Below are positions 1 through 8,817 of a stretch of DNA of 23,673 bases, piece after piece. Source of the stretch: CAZSVI01 sp964610205. GTDB taxonomy: Bacteria > Bacillota > Clostridia > DSM-8532. The first letter of the stretch is position 1. Every line of letters starts with the position of its first letter. The stretch is taken from contig CAZSVI010000055.1 of NCBI GenBank assembly GCA_964610205.1, forward strand, positions 1-23,673, in the 5' to 3' direction. Below the pieces are notes generated by a model. That model was not told the DNA's origin. It did no database searches and saw nothing but the letters and a program-made list of their open reading frames with translations. The position numbers and the translations under genes are program-made.

Positions 1-1
1 G

Positions 2-1660
2 AAACAGGTTACGTTTGAGGACGAAACCATCATGCTTGAGGATGAGGTTAAAAAAGCTTACAAGCATTTGACAGATATCGAAAACAGCATGGAAAAGCTG
101 TTGAAAGAGTTTGAGAGCAATCCGGACGGGGAGGCGTTGACAAAGTATTCGGTACTGCAGGAAAGATTCAAACTGCTGGACGGATACAGCTATAAAAAAG
201 AATATGAAAGCGCTGTACGGCAGTTTGGGTTTACCGATGAGGATAAGGTAAAACGGCTTTCTGATTTTTCGGGAGGACAGCGAACAAAAATCGCTTTTAT
301 CCGGTTGCTTCTGAGCAAGCCCGACATATTACTGCTGGACGAACCAACCAATCATCTTGACATCAACGCCATTGAATGGCTTGAAGAATATCTGAAGGCA
401 TACAAAAGTGCAGTGGTTATCGTTTCACATGACAGGGAGTTCCTTGACAAGACAGTAAGCATCGTTTATGAGCTTGAACGTGGAAAGATTACCAAATACA
501 GCGGAAATTATTGCGCTTTTGCGGCGAAAAAGCGTATTGAATGGGAAAGGCAGCAAAAGGAATATATTGAGCAACAAAAAGAAATTGCCCGCTTAAGCGG
601 GCTTGTTGAGCGTTTTCGTTATAAAGCCACGAAAGCCGCCATGGCCCAGTCCAAACTGAAACAGATTGAGCGGATGGATATTGTCGAAGTGCCTGAGTCG
701 GCAAATACACGAAGCTTTCATGTAAATTTCGAGCCTGAATATCCAAGCGTTAAATTGGTATTATCGGCAAAGGATATGGTGATAGGCTATGATAAGCCGC
801 TTTTAACCATTTCCCTGGCTATCATGCGCGGGGAAAAGATTGGGATTATCGGCGGCAATGGCCTTGGGAAATCCACATTCCTGAAAACCGTCGTCAACAA
901 GCTGCCTCCGCTCAGCGGGACATTTTCTATCGGTGAGAGGGTTAAAGCCGGGTATTTTGATCAGCAGATGGCACAGTATAAAAGTGATAAAGAAGTGCTT
1001 GACGAGTTTTGGGATGAATTTCCCAAATTGACACAGATCGAGGTTCGCAGTGCGCTCGGCGCTTTTCTGTTTACGGGGGAAGATGTCTTTAAGCCGGTCA
1101 ATGCCCTTTCAGGCGGAGAAAAGGTTCGCCTTGAGCTGTGTAAAATCTTTAGGCGAAGACCTAATTTTTTGATTTTTGACGAGCCGACAAACCATATGGA
1201 TATAATCGGCAAGGAAACCCTGGAAAAAATATTAAAGAACTACGCAGGCACGCTTCTTTTTGTTTCCCATGACAGATATTTTGTCAAACAGGTTGCGACA
1301 TCCGTTCTTGTGTTTGAAGATGACAATGTCAAGCTGTATCCGTACGGATACGAATATTACCTGGAAAAAGCCGCGGGAAAAGCAAATGAGCAAAAAGCCT
1401 CCGTCATCAAAGAAAAAAAGGAGAGGAAAAGTTATACGACACCCGCTAAGGAAAAAGCCCGGCGGGAAGCAAAAATCAAAAAGCTGGAAGAAAACCTTGC
1501 GGAATGCGACAAAAAAATAGCAAGGCTTCAGGCGGAGATTGTTTCGGATGAAGCTGCTTCAGATTATATCCGATTAACCGAGCTTCAAAAAAAGCTTGCG
1601 GAGCAGGAAGAACTGAACCTGAGCTATCTGGAGGAATGGGACATGCTGATGGATGACTGA
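2..1660 (+). CDS. ABC-F family ATP-binding protein (5' end outside window)
   Basis: Soluble duplicated ATPase of the ABC-F class; members bind the ribosome and act in translation or antibiotic protection, and do not transport. The reading frame is open from base 2, so the Met at 32 is internal and the first Walker A lies left of the window. Visible in order: first signature FSGGQ (about nt 266-280), first Walker B with DEPTNHLD (from nt 338), the charged interdomain linker, second Walker A GGNGLGKST (about nt 850-880), second signature LSGGEKV, second Walker B DEPTNHMD, then a Lys/Glu-rich coiled-coil C-terminal extension of about 90 residues. The second Walker A is slightly atypical (GGNGLGKS instead of GPNGAGKS) but keeps the catalytic GKS. 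The layout fits housekeeping YdiF/YkpA-like proteins as well as resistance types. Class is certain; the subfamily is not resolved. Confidence 0.93.
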   Translation, partial: KQVTFEDETIMLEDEVKKAYKHLTDIENSMEKLLKEFESNPDGEALTKYSVLQERFKLLDGYSYKKEYESAVRQFGFTDEDKVKRLSDFSGGQRTKIAFIRLLLSKPDILLLDEPTNHLDINAIEWLEEYLKAYKSAVVIVSHDREFLDKTVSIVYELERGKITKYSGNYCAFAAKKRIEWERQQKEYIEQQKEIARLSGLVERFRYKATKAAMAQSKLKQIERMDIVEVPESANTRSFHVNFEPEYPSVKLVLSAKDMVIGYDKPLLTISLAIMRGEKIGIIGGNGLGKSTFLKTVVNKLPPLSGTFSIGERVKAGYFDQQMAQYKSDKEVLDEFWDEFPKLTQIEVRSALGAFLFTGEDVFKPVNALSGGEKVRLELCKIFRRRPNFLIFDEPTNHMDIIGKETLEKILKNYAGTLLFVSHDRYFVKQVATSVLVFEDDNVKLYPYGYEYYLEKAAGKANEQKASVIKEKKERKSYTTPAKEKARREAKIKKLEENLAECDKKIARLQAEIVSDEAASDYIRLTELQKKLAEQEELNLSYLEEWDMLMDD

Positions 1661-1687
1661 ATCGGGCTTATTTCTCTGCGTCTCAGC

Positions 1688-1798
1688 TTATGTAAAACCG
1701 TCATAGAGCATATCTAAATGTATAAGTTTTATATTTCCCTTATCCCGTGATTGTATCATTAATTCCTTCGTAAACACAACTTTTGATGCCCAGGGTGA
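1688..1798 (-). pseudogene. C-terminal remnant of a P-loop ATPase gene
   Basis: On the minus strand about 36 codons are open, ending at TAA (1690-1688). They read like the end of a DUF234-type (archaeal-type) ATPase: FTKEL, then a charged stretch, then NIKLIHLDMLYDGFT. An in-frame stop at 1801-1799 cuts it off upstream, and no P-loop or start codon is present. The last 11 codons are identical in DNA to part of the second ATPase remnant at 10827-11278. The family call rests on resemblance to remembered C-termini and on that link; it is a fragment in any case. The rest of the 228-base gap between 1660 and 1889 shows nothing else clear. Confidence 0.5.
1691..1724. repeat. 34-bp exact direct repeat, copy 1
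   Basis: Identical to 10848-10881 in the same orientation (begins TGTAAAACCG, ends AAATGTATA). Identity stops abruptly on both sides. On the minus strand it encodes IHLDMLYDGFT in the ATPase remnant, so it is best read as shared coding sequence. Confidence 0.9.
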
Positions 1799-1888
1799 TT
1801 ATCACAGACAAATATCAGGCAACTTATTTGAAATCAAGACACAACAACCTTAATTATAGAAATAAATATGACCTTATTTTGCTAAAAA

Positions 1889-3385
1889 CTATACGATGCC
1901 AGTAGATTCAGCACCTCCACCCGGCTTGTTTCGTTCTTTCAAATCTATGAGAAAATCCCAAAAACCGGCGAATAAATTGCTTTCCTGGATAAAAAGAACG
2001 ATAGCGGGTATTGTGGTTTTGGTTACGAAAATACCTGTGCTTTCCTTCGCATAGAGAGTGTATCCCAGACTGCATTCGAGTTTTTCAATGCACACATTGT
2101 AGTTGTCGTAGCGCTTCAGCAGGACGTCCACGTGATCCAAATGCTGGCGGTATTCATCAGGGGTGTAGAAACCTGCGACGGAACCAAAGGGATTTGACAG
2201 GGTGATTCCCGCTTTGCCCGCCAGAAGCGTTTCCTGTTGCGGGACACTGAAAATTTCCGTAAAGTTGTTACTGATCAGGCTCCTTTGGAAGTGCTCCAGT
2301 CTTTTTCCGTAAAAAATTCTTGTTTCATCATAACTTGTTTCAAAATATCGCAATAAAATGGTCTCAATCAAGGGTTCGGGCATGGAAAGCATGGAAAGAT
2401 GAGGGGTCTTTAATATGGTGGAAGCACATTCATTATCAAATGATTCCAGCAGGGATAGATAATTCTGGTGTTTATCCGGAGTAAAAATGCTCATAAGGGG
2501 TCTGCATAGGGTGAGATAGTGATTGAATTCATTTTCAAGCGCCTGTATCATTTGAAGATCCTGATGAAAAGCAGCGGTGGATTCGTCAGCCGTCATCGTT
2601 CCTATAGAATTGGAAGACACAGCACACAAGCCAGGTGCGATAAAAAGTGATCTTTTATAGATACCGTCCCGTTTTCTGGGATAATAATAAGATTCAATAG
2701 CTCCGGACAAATACAGGGGAATCCAGAGCTGAATTGAAGACAGTATTTCATCCAGCCCCCTGGTTAAGTCATGGATGATTTTTATCCGGTTTCCCTTGGC
2801 GATTATTTGGCCCATCAATTCAGACCACTTCTGATAGAATACCGGATCGCCAATCATCCAGCTCATGTCTTCATCACTGAAAAACAGGAGCGTCATTGGA
2901 GAATTCTGTTTGAGAATTGTGCTAAGAAAGTGAACCGCAGCCAGTCGTCTTTCCTGTATACCCTGGTAAATTCCGCAGGTGGTGTTGAGAAACGGAATTA
3001 CATTTCCATCCAACTCCTGGTTGAGCCCGCCCCTTGGGACAGCATCGGTGTGCATCTGCACAGAAGTCCGGGTCAGGTGTCCGCTGTTTAAATCATTGTT
3101 CACAAGCCAATGATGCAGGAAGTCCGCTAAAGCGCTCTCATTTTCAGGTAACGCAGCATAAGGTAATAATATCTCCCTGAAAACTTCATTTTGTCCTGCT
3201 GAGTGTATTCTTCTGGAAAAAAACCGGGCAAAGGCTCCTATATATGAAGCACCTTTTACCGGTTTCCTCTTTCCGTTACGCAGTCGGCTGATATAGGAGG
3301 GATCCAAGGATGAGGTCATTGCCAGGCTGCTGTTTGTTGTTTTTGTTATATCCATTAAAAAATTCAATTTATCATGGAATTCCAT
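1889..3385 (-). CDS. Helix-turn-helix regulator of the SLH locus (putative)
   Basis: A protein of about 498 residues. The first 45 residues look like an XRE-type helix-turn-helix, with the recognition helix around SLDPSYISRLRNGKRKP. The remaining 450 residues match no domain I recognise, have no evident membrane segment, and may sense a ligand. I chose ATG at 3385 because AGGGGTG precedes it by 6 bases; a GTG nine bases upstream is open but overlaps that site. It diverges from two SLH-protein genes across about 270 bases, and similar 22-bp motifs lie in both 5' leaders, which suggests that it controls itself and those genes. Function as regulator is inferred from the HTH and position. Length is unusual for XRE proteins. 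Confidence 0.65.
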   Translation of the reverse strand: MEFHDKLNFLMDITKTTNSSLAMTSSLDPSYISRLRNGKRKPVKGASYIGAFARFFSRRIHSAGQNEVFREILLPYAALPENESALADFLHHWLVNNDLNSGHLTRTSVQMHTDAVPRGGLNQELDGNVIPFLNTTCGIYQGIQERRLAAVHFLSTILKQNSPMTLLFFSDEDMSWMIGDPVFYQKWSELMGQIIAKGNRIKIIHDLTRGLDEILSSIQLWIPLYLSGAIESYYYPRKRDGIYKRSLFIAPGLCAVSSNSIGTMTADESTAAFHQDLQMIQALENEFNHYLTLCRPLMSIFTPDKHQNYLSLLESFDNECASTILKTPHLSMLSMPEPLIETILLRYFETSYDETRIFYGKRLEHFQRSLISNNFTEIFSVPQQETLLAGKAGITLSNPFGSVAGFYTPDEYRQHLDHVDVLLKRYDNYNVCIEKLECSLGYTLYAKESTGIFVTKTTIPAIVLFIQESNLFAGFWDFLIDLKERNKPGGGAESTGIV

Positions 3386-3398
3386 CAAAAGCACCCCT

Positions 3399-3420
3399 GC
3401 TTAAATATATCATAATGATT
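3399..3420. promoter_or_regulatory. Putative operator motif A (regulator side)
   Basis: Begins GCTTAAATATATCATAAT and lies directly upstream of the ribosome binding site of the minus-strand HTH gene. It matches 3597-3618 at about 19 of 22 positions and contains TATCATA (3408-3414). Operator role is inferred. Confidence 0.4.
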
Positions 3421-3538
3421 CTCGCAGAACAAGTTTTATGCTGATACCCGGCGATCCATACAGAATTTTGTCACAAATCGTGACTGGCTTTGTCATTGAC
3501 AAAACCAAGGTTGCAAACAACGAAAGGACTTGTCCTGT

Positions 3539-3544
3539 TATAAT
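3539..3544 (+). promoter_or_regulatory. Candidate -10 box for the SLH genes
   Basis: Perfect TATAAT about 115 bases upstream of the TTG start at 3658. No good -35 box sits 16-18 bases upstream; TTGACA at 3496-3501 is too far. It may need an activator, or the true promoter may be elsewhere. Confidence 0.35.
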
Positions 3545-3596
3545 ACTATTACGGAAACATGTTTACTTCGTTCGTGAAAAGCTGTCTGCTAAAAAC

Positions 3597-3640
3597 GCTT
3601 AAATATATGATAGTGAATCGATTTTTTGTCGTATATCATA
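3597..3640. promoter_or_regulatory. Putative operator motif B with inverted TATGATA/TATCATA
   Basis: The first 22 bases (GCTTAAATATATGATAGT onward) repeat motif A near 3399. Within it TATGATA (3606-3612) pairs with TATCATA (3634-3640). It lies 18 bases upstream of the SLH gene start, so it could be bound as DNA or fold in the leader RNA. Confidence 0.4.
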
Positions 3641-3657
3641 GTATCTGAGGTGATAAA

Positions 3658-5202
3658 TTGAAATGTCATAAGTCATTTACCATGTATAATCATTTTCAAA
3701 AAACAGTTTTTATCCTTACCGTGAGTATGCTATTTTTAACAGGCGTTCCGCTGAAAGTCTTTGCAACAACCTTTTCGGGTGCGCTGTCGACAGGAAGCTA
3801 TGTGCAGTTTGGTACGTATGAAAACAAACCCATTGTATGGATGGTAGTTAACAATAATGATAAAGGAAGTATTTTGTTTTCAAAAGACATTCTTACGGTG
3901 AAAGCATTCGATGCAAGCGGTGACAAGACAGAAGGCCGCGATAGCAAGTATAATACCAGAATGACAGAAGGCAGTAATTACTGGGCAAAATCAAACATTT
4001 GTGAATGGTTGAACAGCGATGAGCAGCCCGTGAATTATTCACATCAAAAACCTGATGCCGCTCATACCATGAAGGTAGCGTATTCAACTTTTGCAGATGG
4101 CCAGAGCAGGATATTGGAAGAGGATGTAAGCTATGCGGAAGAACCGGGTTTTCTTGCAAACTTTCATGAAATGGAGCAAGCGGCAATACAGCCGATAACG
4201 CTCCGTACCTATCTGAGTGAATTTGATTTAACCATGAAAAATGGTGGAAATCACGCATGGAATCTTAATGAAGACAATCACGGTGCCTTTTACCAGTTGA
4301 CAACCCATAAAGTCTTCCTGTTGTCTGTCAACGAGGTGAAAACCTGGATTGAAGAAAACGAATTGAACCGGACAGCACCCTGGTATACCGGCGCAAATGG
4401 CTGGCAAATCAATACCTATTGGTTACGGACGCCCGATTATAACTATGCAGCGTCTATCATGACAATTCCATCAAACCGTATAAGCGCTCCACAGGGGCTT
4501 AATGCATACAAGGCAAATGGCATCAGGCCGGCACTGTGCCTGAAACCAGGTTATTCAATGTCAGGGCCGGGCACAGAAGACGAACCTTATGTTATTCGGT
4601 ATGAGGTTCCGGTTAAAGAAGATTTGGAAATTCCAGTGAAAAAAGCTGACGATGATGTGTCCGATAAACCCAGTTACTGGGCGGAGGATGAAGTAAACAG
4701 GGCGATTCAAAACAACCTGGTGGATGAGACGCTGCTTAGTCAGTATCAAAAGGAAATTACCCGTGAAGAGTTCTGCAAGCTGGCCGTCAAGCTGTACGAA
4801 GAGCTTAGTGGCCGGAAGGCAACCTATGATATTGTAACTCCTTTTTCAGACACAAACGATATCAACGTCTTAAAAGCATACAATTTAAAAATTATCATGG
4901 GCGTGGGGAATGGCCGCTTTGCTCCAACCGAAAACATATCAAGAGAACAAATCGCGGTGATGTTTTATAGAATTCTGGACGCAATCATACCTTCAAGACC
5001 TGATATCCGGTTAATAACCACACATAAACTCAGCTTCTATGACAAGCATGAGATTTCTGACTGGGCAGTTCAAGCGGTTACATTGATGAATGGTGAGAAA
5101 ATTATCCTGGGAACGGGAACCGGTTTTAATCCGAAGGGAACCGCAACAAGAGAACAAGCTTTTGTTTTGGCCAACAGGATGTCTGAAAAATATTGCAGGT
5201 AA
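3658..5202 (+). CDS. Secreted SLH protein with DUF6273-like domain
   Basis: An exported cell-surface protein of 514 residues. The TTG start is supported by GAGGTG (3647-3652) five bases upstream. Residues about 14-36 form a signal peptide with likely cleavage after VFA. Residues about 45-320 resemble DUF6273 (YVQFGTYENKPIVWMV, NICEWLNS, VFLLSVNEV, WWLRTP-like, GIRPAL). Three SLH repeats follow from about residues 338, 397 and 460, each with an ITREE/ISREQ/TREQA-type motif. SLH domains normally hold proteins on pyruvylated secondary wall polymer. It is the first of two tandem SLH genes facing the HTH regulator. The role of the DUF6273 part is unknown; surface display is well supported. Confidence 0.85.
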   Translation: MKCHKSFTMYNHFQKTVFILTVSMLFLTGVPLKVFATTFSGALSTGSYVQFGTYENKPIVWMVVNNNDKGSILFSKDILTVKAFDASGDKTEGRDSKYNTRMTEGSNYWAKSNICEWLNSDEQPVNYSHQKPDAAHTMKVAYSTFADGQSRILEEDVSYAEEPGFLANFHEMEQAAIQPITLRTYLSEFDLTMKNGGNHAWNLNEDNHGAFYQLTTHKVFLLSVNEVKTWIEENELNRTAPWYTGANGWQINTYWLRTPDYNYAASIMTIPSNRISAPQGLNAYKANGIRPALCLKPGYSMSGPGTEDEPYVIRYEVPVKEDLEIPVKKADDDVSDKPSYWAEDEVNRAIQNNLVDETLLSQYQKEITREEFCKLAVKLYEELSGRKATYDIVTPFSDTNDINVLKAYNLKIIMGVGNGRFAPTENISREQIAVMFYRILDAIIPSRPDIRLITTHKLSFYDKHEISDWAVQAVTLMNGEKIILGTGTGFNPKGTATREQAFVLANRMSEKYCR

Positions 5203-5242
5203 TCCTTGTTTTATTTACCAAAATTGTAACAGATACCTGCAA
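5193..5242 (+). other. Inverted repeat between the two SLH genes
   Basis: TTGCAGGTA (5193-5201, running into the stop codon) pairs with TACCTGCAA (5234-5242) across 32 bases. No T-run follows, so it is not a typical terminator. It could act as an attenuator or mRNA-stabilising stem between the SLH genes. Confidence 0.35.
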
Positions 5243-5314
5243 GGCTCTATAAAAAAACGGGAAGTAAAATTTTCAATGTGTCCAAAAAAATTTTGATTTG
5301 AAAGGTGGTCAACC

Positions 5315-7537
5315 ATGAAAGGAAAAAAAATACTTGTGTTGTTGGTTTTATCCTGTATAACAATTCTTTTGATTCCATGTACTGTTCAGGCAGAGATGAA
5401 TCAGTTGCCTCAAATTCAATGGCAGACAGTTTTTGGAGGTAGTGACAACACGGAAATATACGAAGTGATTTTAACTTCGGACAGCGGTTATTTGGCCATA
5501 GGTACAACCAATTCCCCGGACGGTGACATTACAACAAAGAAGCGAGTGAACGAACCCGATTCCGGCTTTCGTGAAGATGATGATTTGCTGGTTGTAAAAT
5601 TTGATGCTCAAGGGAAGCCCGTCTGGCATAAAACCCTTGGCGGTTCCGCCCGTGATATCGGATATGCTGTGCGGCAGCACAGCGATGGAACCTTTATTCT
5701 GGCAGGGATGACATTTTCGAAAAACGGAGATGTTATGAGCAATCAAAACAATCCATCTTCAAACCTGGTGGTCTGGATGGTAAAACTGTCGGCCAACGGC
5801 GGGATTCTATGGGAAAAGGTGTTGCAGGATGTAGATACGGAAGCGACTAAAGTAATAAGCCTTGACATTGTGAATGATGGGTATCTGCTGGGGATACAAG
5901 GAGGGAAAAATAACTTTTATGCAGCATATGCTGTTATGCTGGACTTCTCCGGTGGTATAAAATGGCAAAAAAACTTGCCTGGCTTCTATCTATGGGATAT
6001 AACGCAACTGGATAACGGAGACTTTATCTCTGCCGGTGATTTTGTTGTAAGGTTTTCGGCAGAAGGAGATATCCTATGGCAAGAACCGTCCATACAGGAT
6101 GAACAAAGTATCGAGGGAACCGCAGACGGCGGATTTGTCTGGGCGATGTCGGTAAACCGCTTTCATCAGGAGTTGATTGACCAGTATAAAAACGTCGCAA
6201 AACGGAGTTTCCCATGGGCATTGTATTCCGACGAATACAACACCAATTCGATTATTATGGTTGTAAAACTTAACAGTCAGAAGAATCCCCAATGGGCAAA
6301 TTATCTTGGAGGAAGCCGGAATGATCAAGTGATCGACATCCGGCAGACAAGCGACGGTGGTTATGCCATTCTTGCAAGAAGTGAATCCAGTGACGGGGAT
6401 ATCAGTAATGCAAAAGGACACTCGGATTTCTGGCTGGCCGGCTTGTCCTCCGACGGTACGCTGATATGGGAAAAAAGCCTTGGCGGAAGTAATACGGACG
6501 AACCAAAAAGTCTTGTATTATCGAACGATGAATATATTGTTGCCGGATATACCAATTCTAATGACAAGGATGTAAAAGGTCTTCACAACCCCACAAAAAC
6601 CTATGCATATGACGCTTGGACAGTAAAACTGGGATTGGGTGAAAAAACGGATGCCTACATAGGAAATTATCCCAGTTCCTGGGCTCAAGCAGGCGTGGAA
6701 GAAGCCAAAGCCCTGGGTCTTACCTCTAATCGTTTACTGGGGAGCTACACCGAAAATATCACCCGGGAAGATTTTAGCGAATTGGTGGTCCGGCTTTATG
6801 AAATCCTGATGAATCGTGCAGCGCCCTTACCTGAGGCAAATCCATTCACAGACACGGTAAACCCGAATGTTTTAAAAGCATATCAGCTTGGAATTGCAAC
6901 AGGAACCGGGAATAACCTGTATCTGCCCCAGGATTCATTGACACGGGAACAGGCCTCGTTGATGTTTTTCAGGCTGATGAACAAAATCAAACCCGGATTG
7001 GATACACAGCTTTCCTCCCCCGGCCTGTTTGCGGATCACGCCGATATTTCAAATTGGGCAACGGATGCTGTTTACTATATCAATTACCGTGGAATTATTC
7101 AGGGGTCAGGGAACAACCAAATGACGCCGAAAGGTGCTTTAACCAGGGAACAGGCCATTATTCTGGCTAAAAGAATGTATGAGAATATTGATAAATTCAA
7201 GCTGGATGAATTCAGGTTGGCCCAGCAATACCCTATTATTGTTTCAGTTGGGCAGACAATTAACATAAATGTCATCGTCCGTGGCAGTGATTTTTCAAAT
7301 TCAGAAAAAATAACGACGTGGAAAGTGGATGATAACAGTATAGCAAGCATATCCGGAGACATTGTTGGCGGTTACACCAATTGGATATTTGATGAAATTG
7401 CAGAAAGAATCGTCAAAATATCGGGTTACGGTGCGGCAATAACAGGCAATAAGGCGGGAACTGCCAAATTGACCGTTTATATCGGTGAAAGAAGTCAGGT
7501 TCAGTCAAGAACATATGAAATTATCGTTGAGAGGTGA
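5315..7537 (+). CDS. Secreted repeat/propeller-like SLH protein with Ig-like tail
   Basis: A surface protein of 740 residues. ATG at 5315 follows AAAGGTGG. Residues 1-26 are a signal peptide ending at VQA. Residues about 35-440 hold at least four clear copies of a unit of the type W-x-LGGS-x-D-x(8)-SDGGY-x-AG-x-S-x-DGD, with weaker copies between, which suggests a beta-propeller. Three SLH repeats start near residues 454, 508 and 570. The final 110 residues look like a bacterial Ig-like (BIG2) domain (NKAGTAKLTVYI). The SLH block is clearly related to that of the gene upstream, so the two probably arose by duplication with exchange of the N-terminal part. No catalytic motif is visible; binding or structural display is inferred. 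A spacing of 112 bases suggests co-transcription. Confidence 0.85.
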   Translation: MKGKKILVLLVLSCITILLIPCTVQAEMNQLPQIQWQTVFGGSDNTEIYEVILTSDSGYLAIGTTNSPDGDITTKKRVNEPDSGFREDDDLLVVKFDAQGKPVWHKTLGGSARDIGYAVRQHSDGTFILAGMTFSKNGDVMSNQNNPSSNLVVWMVKLSANGGILWEKVLQDVDTEATKVISLDIVNDGYLLGIQGGKNNFYAAYAVMLDFSGGIKWQKNLPGFYLWDITQLDNGDFISAGDFVVRFSAEGDILWQEPSIQDEQSIEGTADGGFVWAMSVNRFHQELIDQYKNVAKRSFPWALYSDEYNTNSIIMVVKLNSQKNPQWANYLGGSRNDQVIDIRQTSDGGYAILARSESSDGDISNAKGHSDFWLAGLSSDGTLIWEKSLGGSNTDEPKSLVLSNDEYIVAGYTNSNDKDVKGLHNPTKTYAYDAWTVKLGLGEKTDAYIGNYPSSWAQAGVEEAKALGLTSNRLLGSYTENITREDFSELVVRLYEILMNRAAPLPEANPFTDTVNPNVLKAYQLGIATGTGNNLYLPQDSLTREQASLMFFRLMNKIKPGLDTQLSSPGLFADHADISNWATDAVYYINYRGIIQGSGNNQMTPKGALTREQAIILAKRMYENIDKFKLDEFRLAQQYPIIVSVGQTININVIVRGSDFSNSEKITTWKVDDNSIASISGDIVGGYTNWIFDEIAERIVKISGYGAAITGNKAGTAKLTVYIGERSQVQSRTYEIIVER

Positions 7538-7686
7538 CAGGATGGGTGTGACATTGGACGGCAGACTATGTGAGAATTAAGCTGAAAAAATGACTAAAAT
7601 GCTTGAAAACGCTGGATTTGAACTTGGTTTCATGTTAAAATATAAGCATAATATAGCAAGAAGTAATAATTATGGCGTATATAAAA

Positions 7687-8577
7687 TTATATATGTTCTA
7701 TATCTGTTATATATTTTGTTACTCCATTCCAAATCAAGCTGTTTGAAAAATTATCTGCATTAGGTATTTCTTCTTGATTTACTTTTTTTTGAATTCGGCC
7801 AAGATCAAATCCATCTTTTAATACACAGAATGACATAAATCTTGGTTTTAGAGCTTTGCTTGGGCAGGAATATACACACCGCATACAAAGACAGCATTTC
7901 CATTGAAATTCTGGTTTACCATTTACCATTTTAATATTTGAAGTGGGACATTTTTTTAAGCAAAGCTCACAAGAATTACAGTTTGTATTTACTTTTATTG
8001 TTCTTCCAAAAAATTTAGAACCGATTTTTTCAGGTTTGCAAAGAAATCGAATCAGCCTGTCTTTAAGTATGGCTTTCTTTCTTCTGGGAATACCGTTAAC
8101 AATTTCATTAGCGATGATATCACATTTTCTAGGTAGGATTTGAATCAATTTAACCGCAAGATTATCTACAGTAGCAGTAATAAAGTTTGCCGGCATACAT
8201 AACATATATTCATTAGTAACCTGAAACCCTTTTTTCTCTAATAGTCTGAGTGATTTTATTCTGCAATCTGTGTTGGGAGATACTTCACCTCCACCAGATA
8301 CTGAAATAATCACGGCTTTTTTATTCTGAACTATGGGGAGGGAAGAAATCCATTTATAAATGGGGTAAGGTGCATCAGCTGCATAAACCGGAAACATCAA
8401 AATAAGCATATCATAGGGTTCAATAGAAGGGTTATTATGTTGAAAAAGTTCACTTATATCTGCATTTATATCTTTATTTTTTAGCGCATCCGAAACATGT
8501 TTTGCCGAAAGTGCTGTACCGCCAGTTCCTGAAAAATACACAATATTTATGATGTTTGGATTATTACGACGGTTCAT
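7687..8577 (-). CDS. EFR1-type flavodoxin/2[4Fe-4S] ferredoxin protein
   Basis: An electron-transfer protein of 296 residues. Residues about 10-165 form a flavodoxin-like domain (YFSGTGGTALSAKHV at the FMN-phosphate loop; FPVYAADAPYPIYKW). The C-terminal part carries two [4Fe-4S] motifs: C200-C203-C206-C210 and C228-C231-C234-C238, both CxxCxxCxxxCP. This order is that of the EFR1 family common in clostridia, whose partners are mostly unknown. I chose the second ATG (8577) because GGGAGGAAGG lies just upstream; the first ATG at 8595 precedes that site. The gene is divergent from a TetR operon that contains a second flavodoxin, so the two are likely linked functionally. The 149 bases downstream, shared with the convergent SLH gene, are AT-rich without a clear terminator. 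Confidence 0.9.
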   Translation of the reverse strand: MNRRNNPNIINIVYFSGTGGTALSAKHVSDALKNKDINADISELFQHNNPSIEPYDMLILMFPVYAADAPYPIYKWISSLPIVQNKKAVIISVSGGGEVSPNTDCRIKSLRLLEKKGFQVTNEYMLCMPANFITATVDNLAVKLIQILPRKCDIIANEIVNGIPRRKKAILKDRLIRFLCKPEKIGSKFFGRTIKVNTNCNSCELCLKKCPTSNIKMVNGKPEFQWKCCLCMRCVYSCPSKALKPRFMSFCVLKDGFDLGRIQKKVNQEEIPNADNFSNSLIWNGVTKYITDIEHI

Positions 8578-8748
8578 GTCCTTCCTCCCATTCATAATAC
8601 TTTAAGATATTATATAATACATTTTTTAAAAGAAAATATATTTTGACTGAGGTTGAATGATAAGGATATATGGAGTATAGGGATATTCCAATTACTGAAA
8701 AAGATCATATCCGAATGCAAAGATATTATAAGGGATTTTATAATTCTA

Positions 8749-8776
8749 TTGACAATTTCTTAGTATAGAGTATAAT
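8749..8776 (+). promoter_or_regulatory. Sigma-A promoter of the TetR/flavodoxin operon
   Basis: Perfect -35 TTGACA (8749-8754) and perfect -10 TATAAT (8771-8776) with a 16-base spacer, about 42 bases before the TetR start. Confidence 0.8.
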
Positions 8777-8803
8777 ATTAAACGTGATTAAAACATGTTT
8801 AAT
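8777..8803. promoter_or_regulatory. Putative TetR operator
   Basis: ATTAAAC (8777-8783) and GTTTAAT (8797-8803) are inverted around 13 bases, and AAACATGTTT (8791-8800) is a perfect palindrome. The site lies directly after the -10 box, where a repressor would block transcription. It is also in the region shared with the divergent EFR1 gene. Confidence 0.6.
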
Positions 8804-8817
8804 AAGGAGTACTATTA

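Noticed and set aside
7590..7767. AT-rich open frame of about 58 codons after the second SLH gene
   Set aside because: It has no ribosome binding site, a composition typical of AT-rich DNA, and overlaps the end of the EFR1 gene on the other strand.
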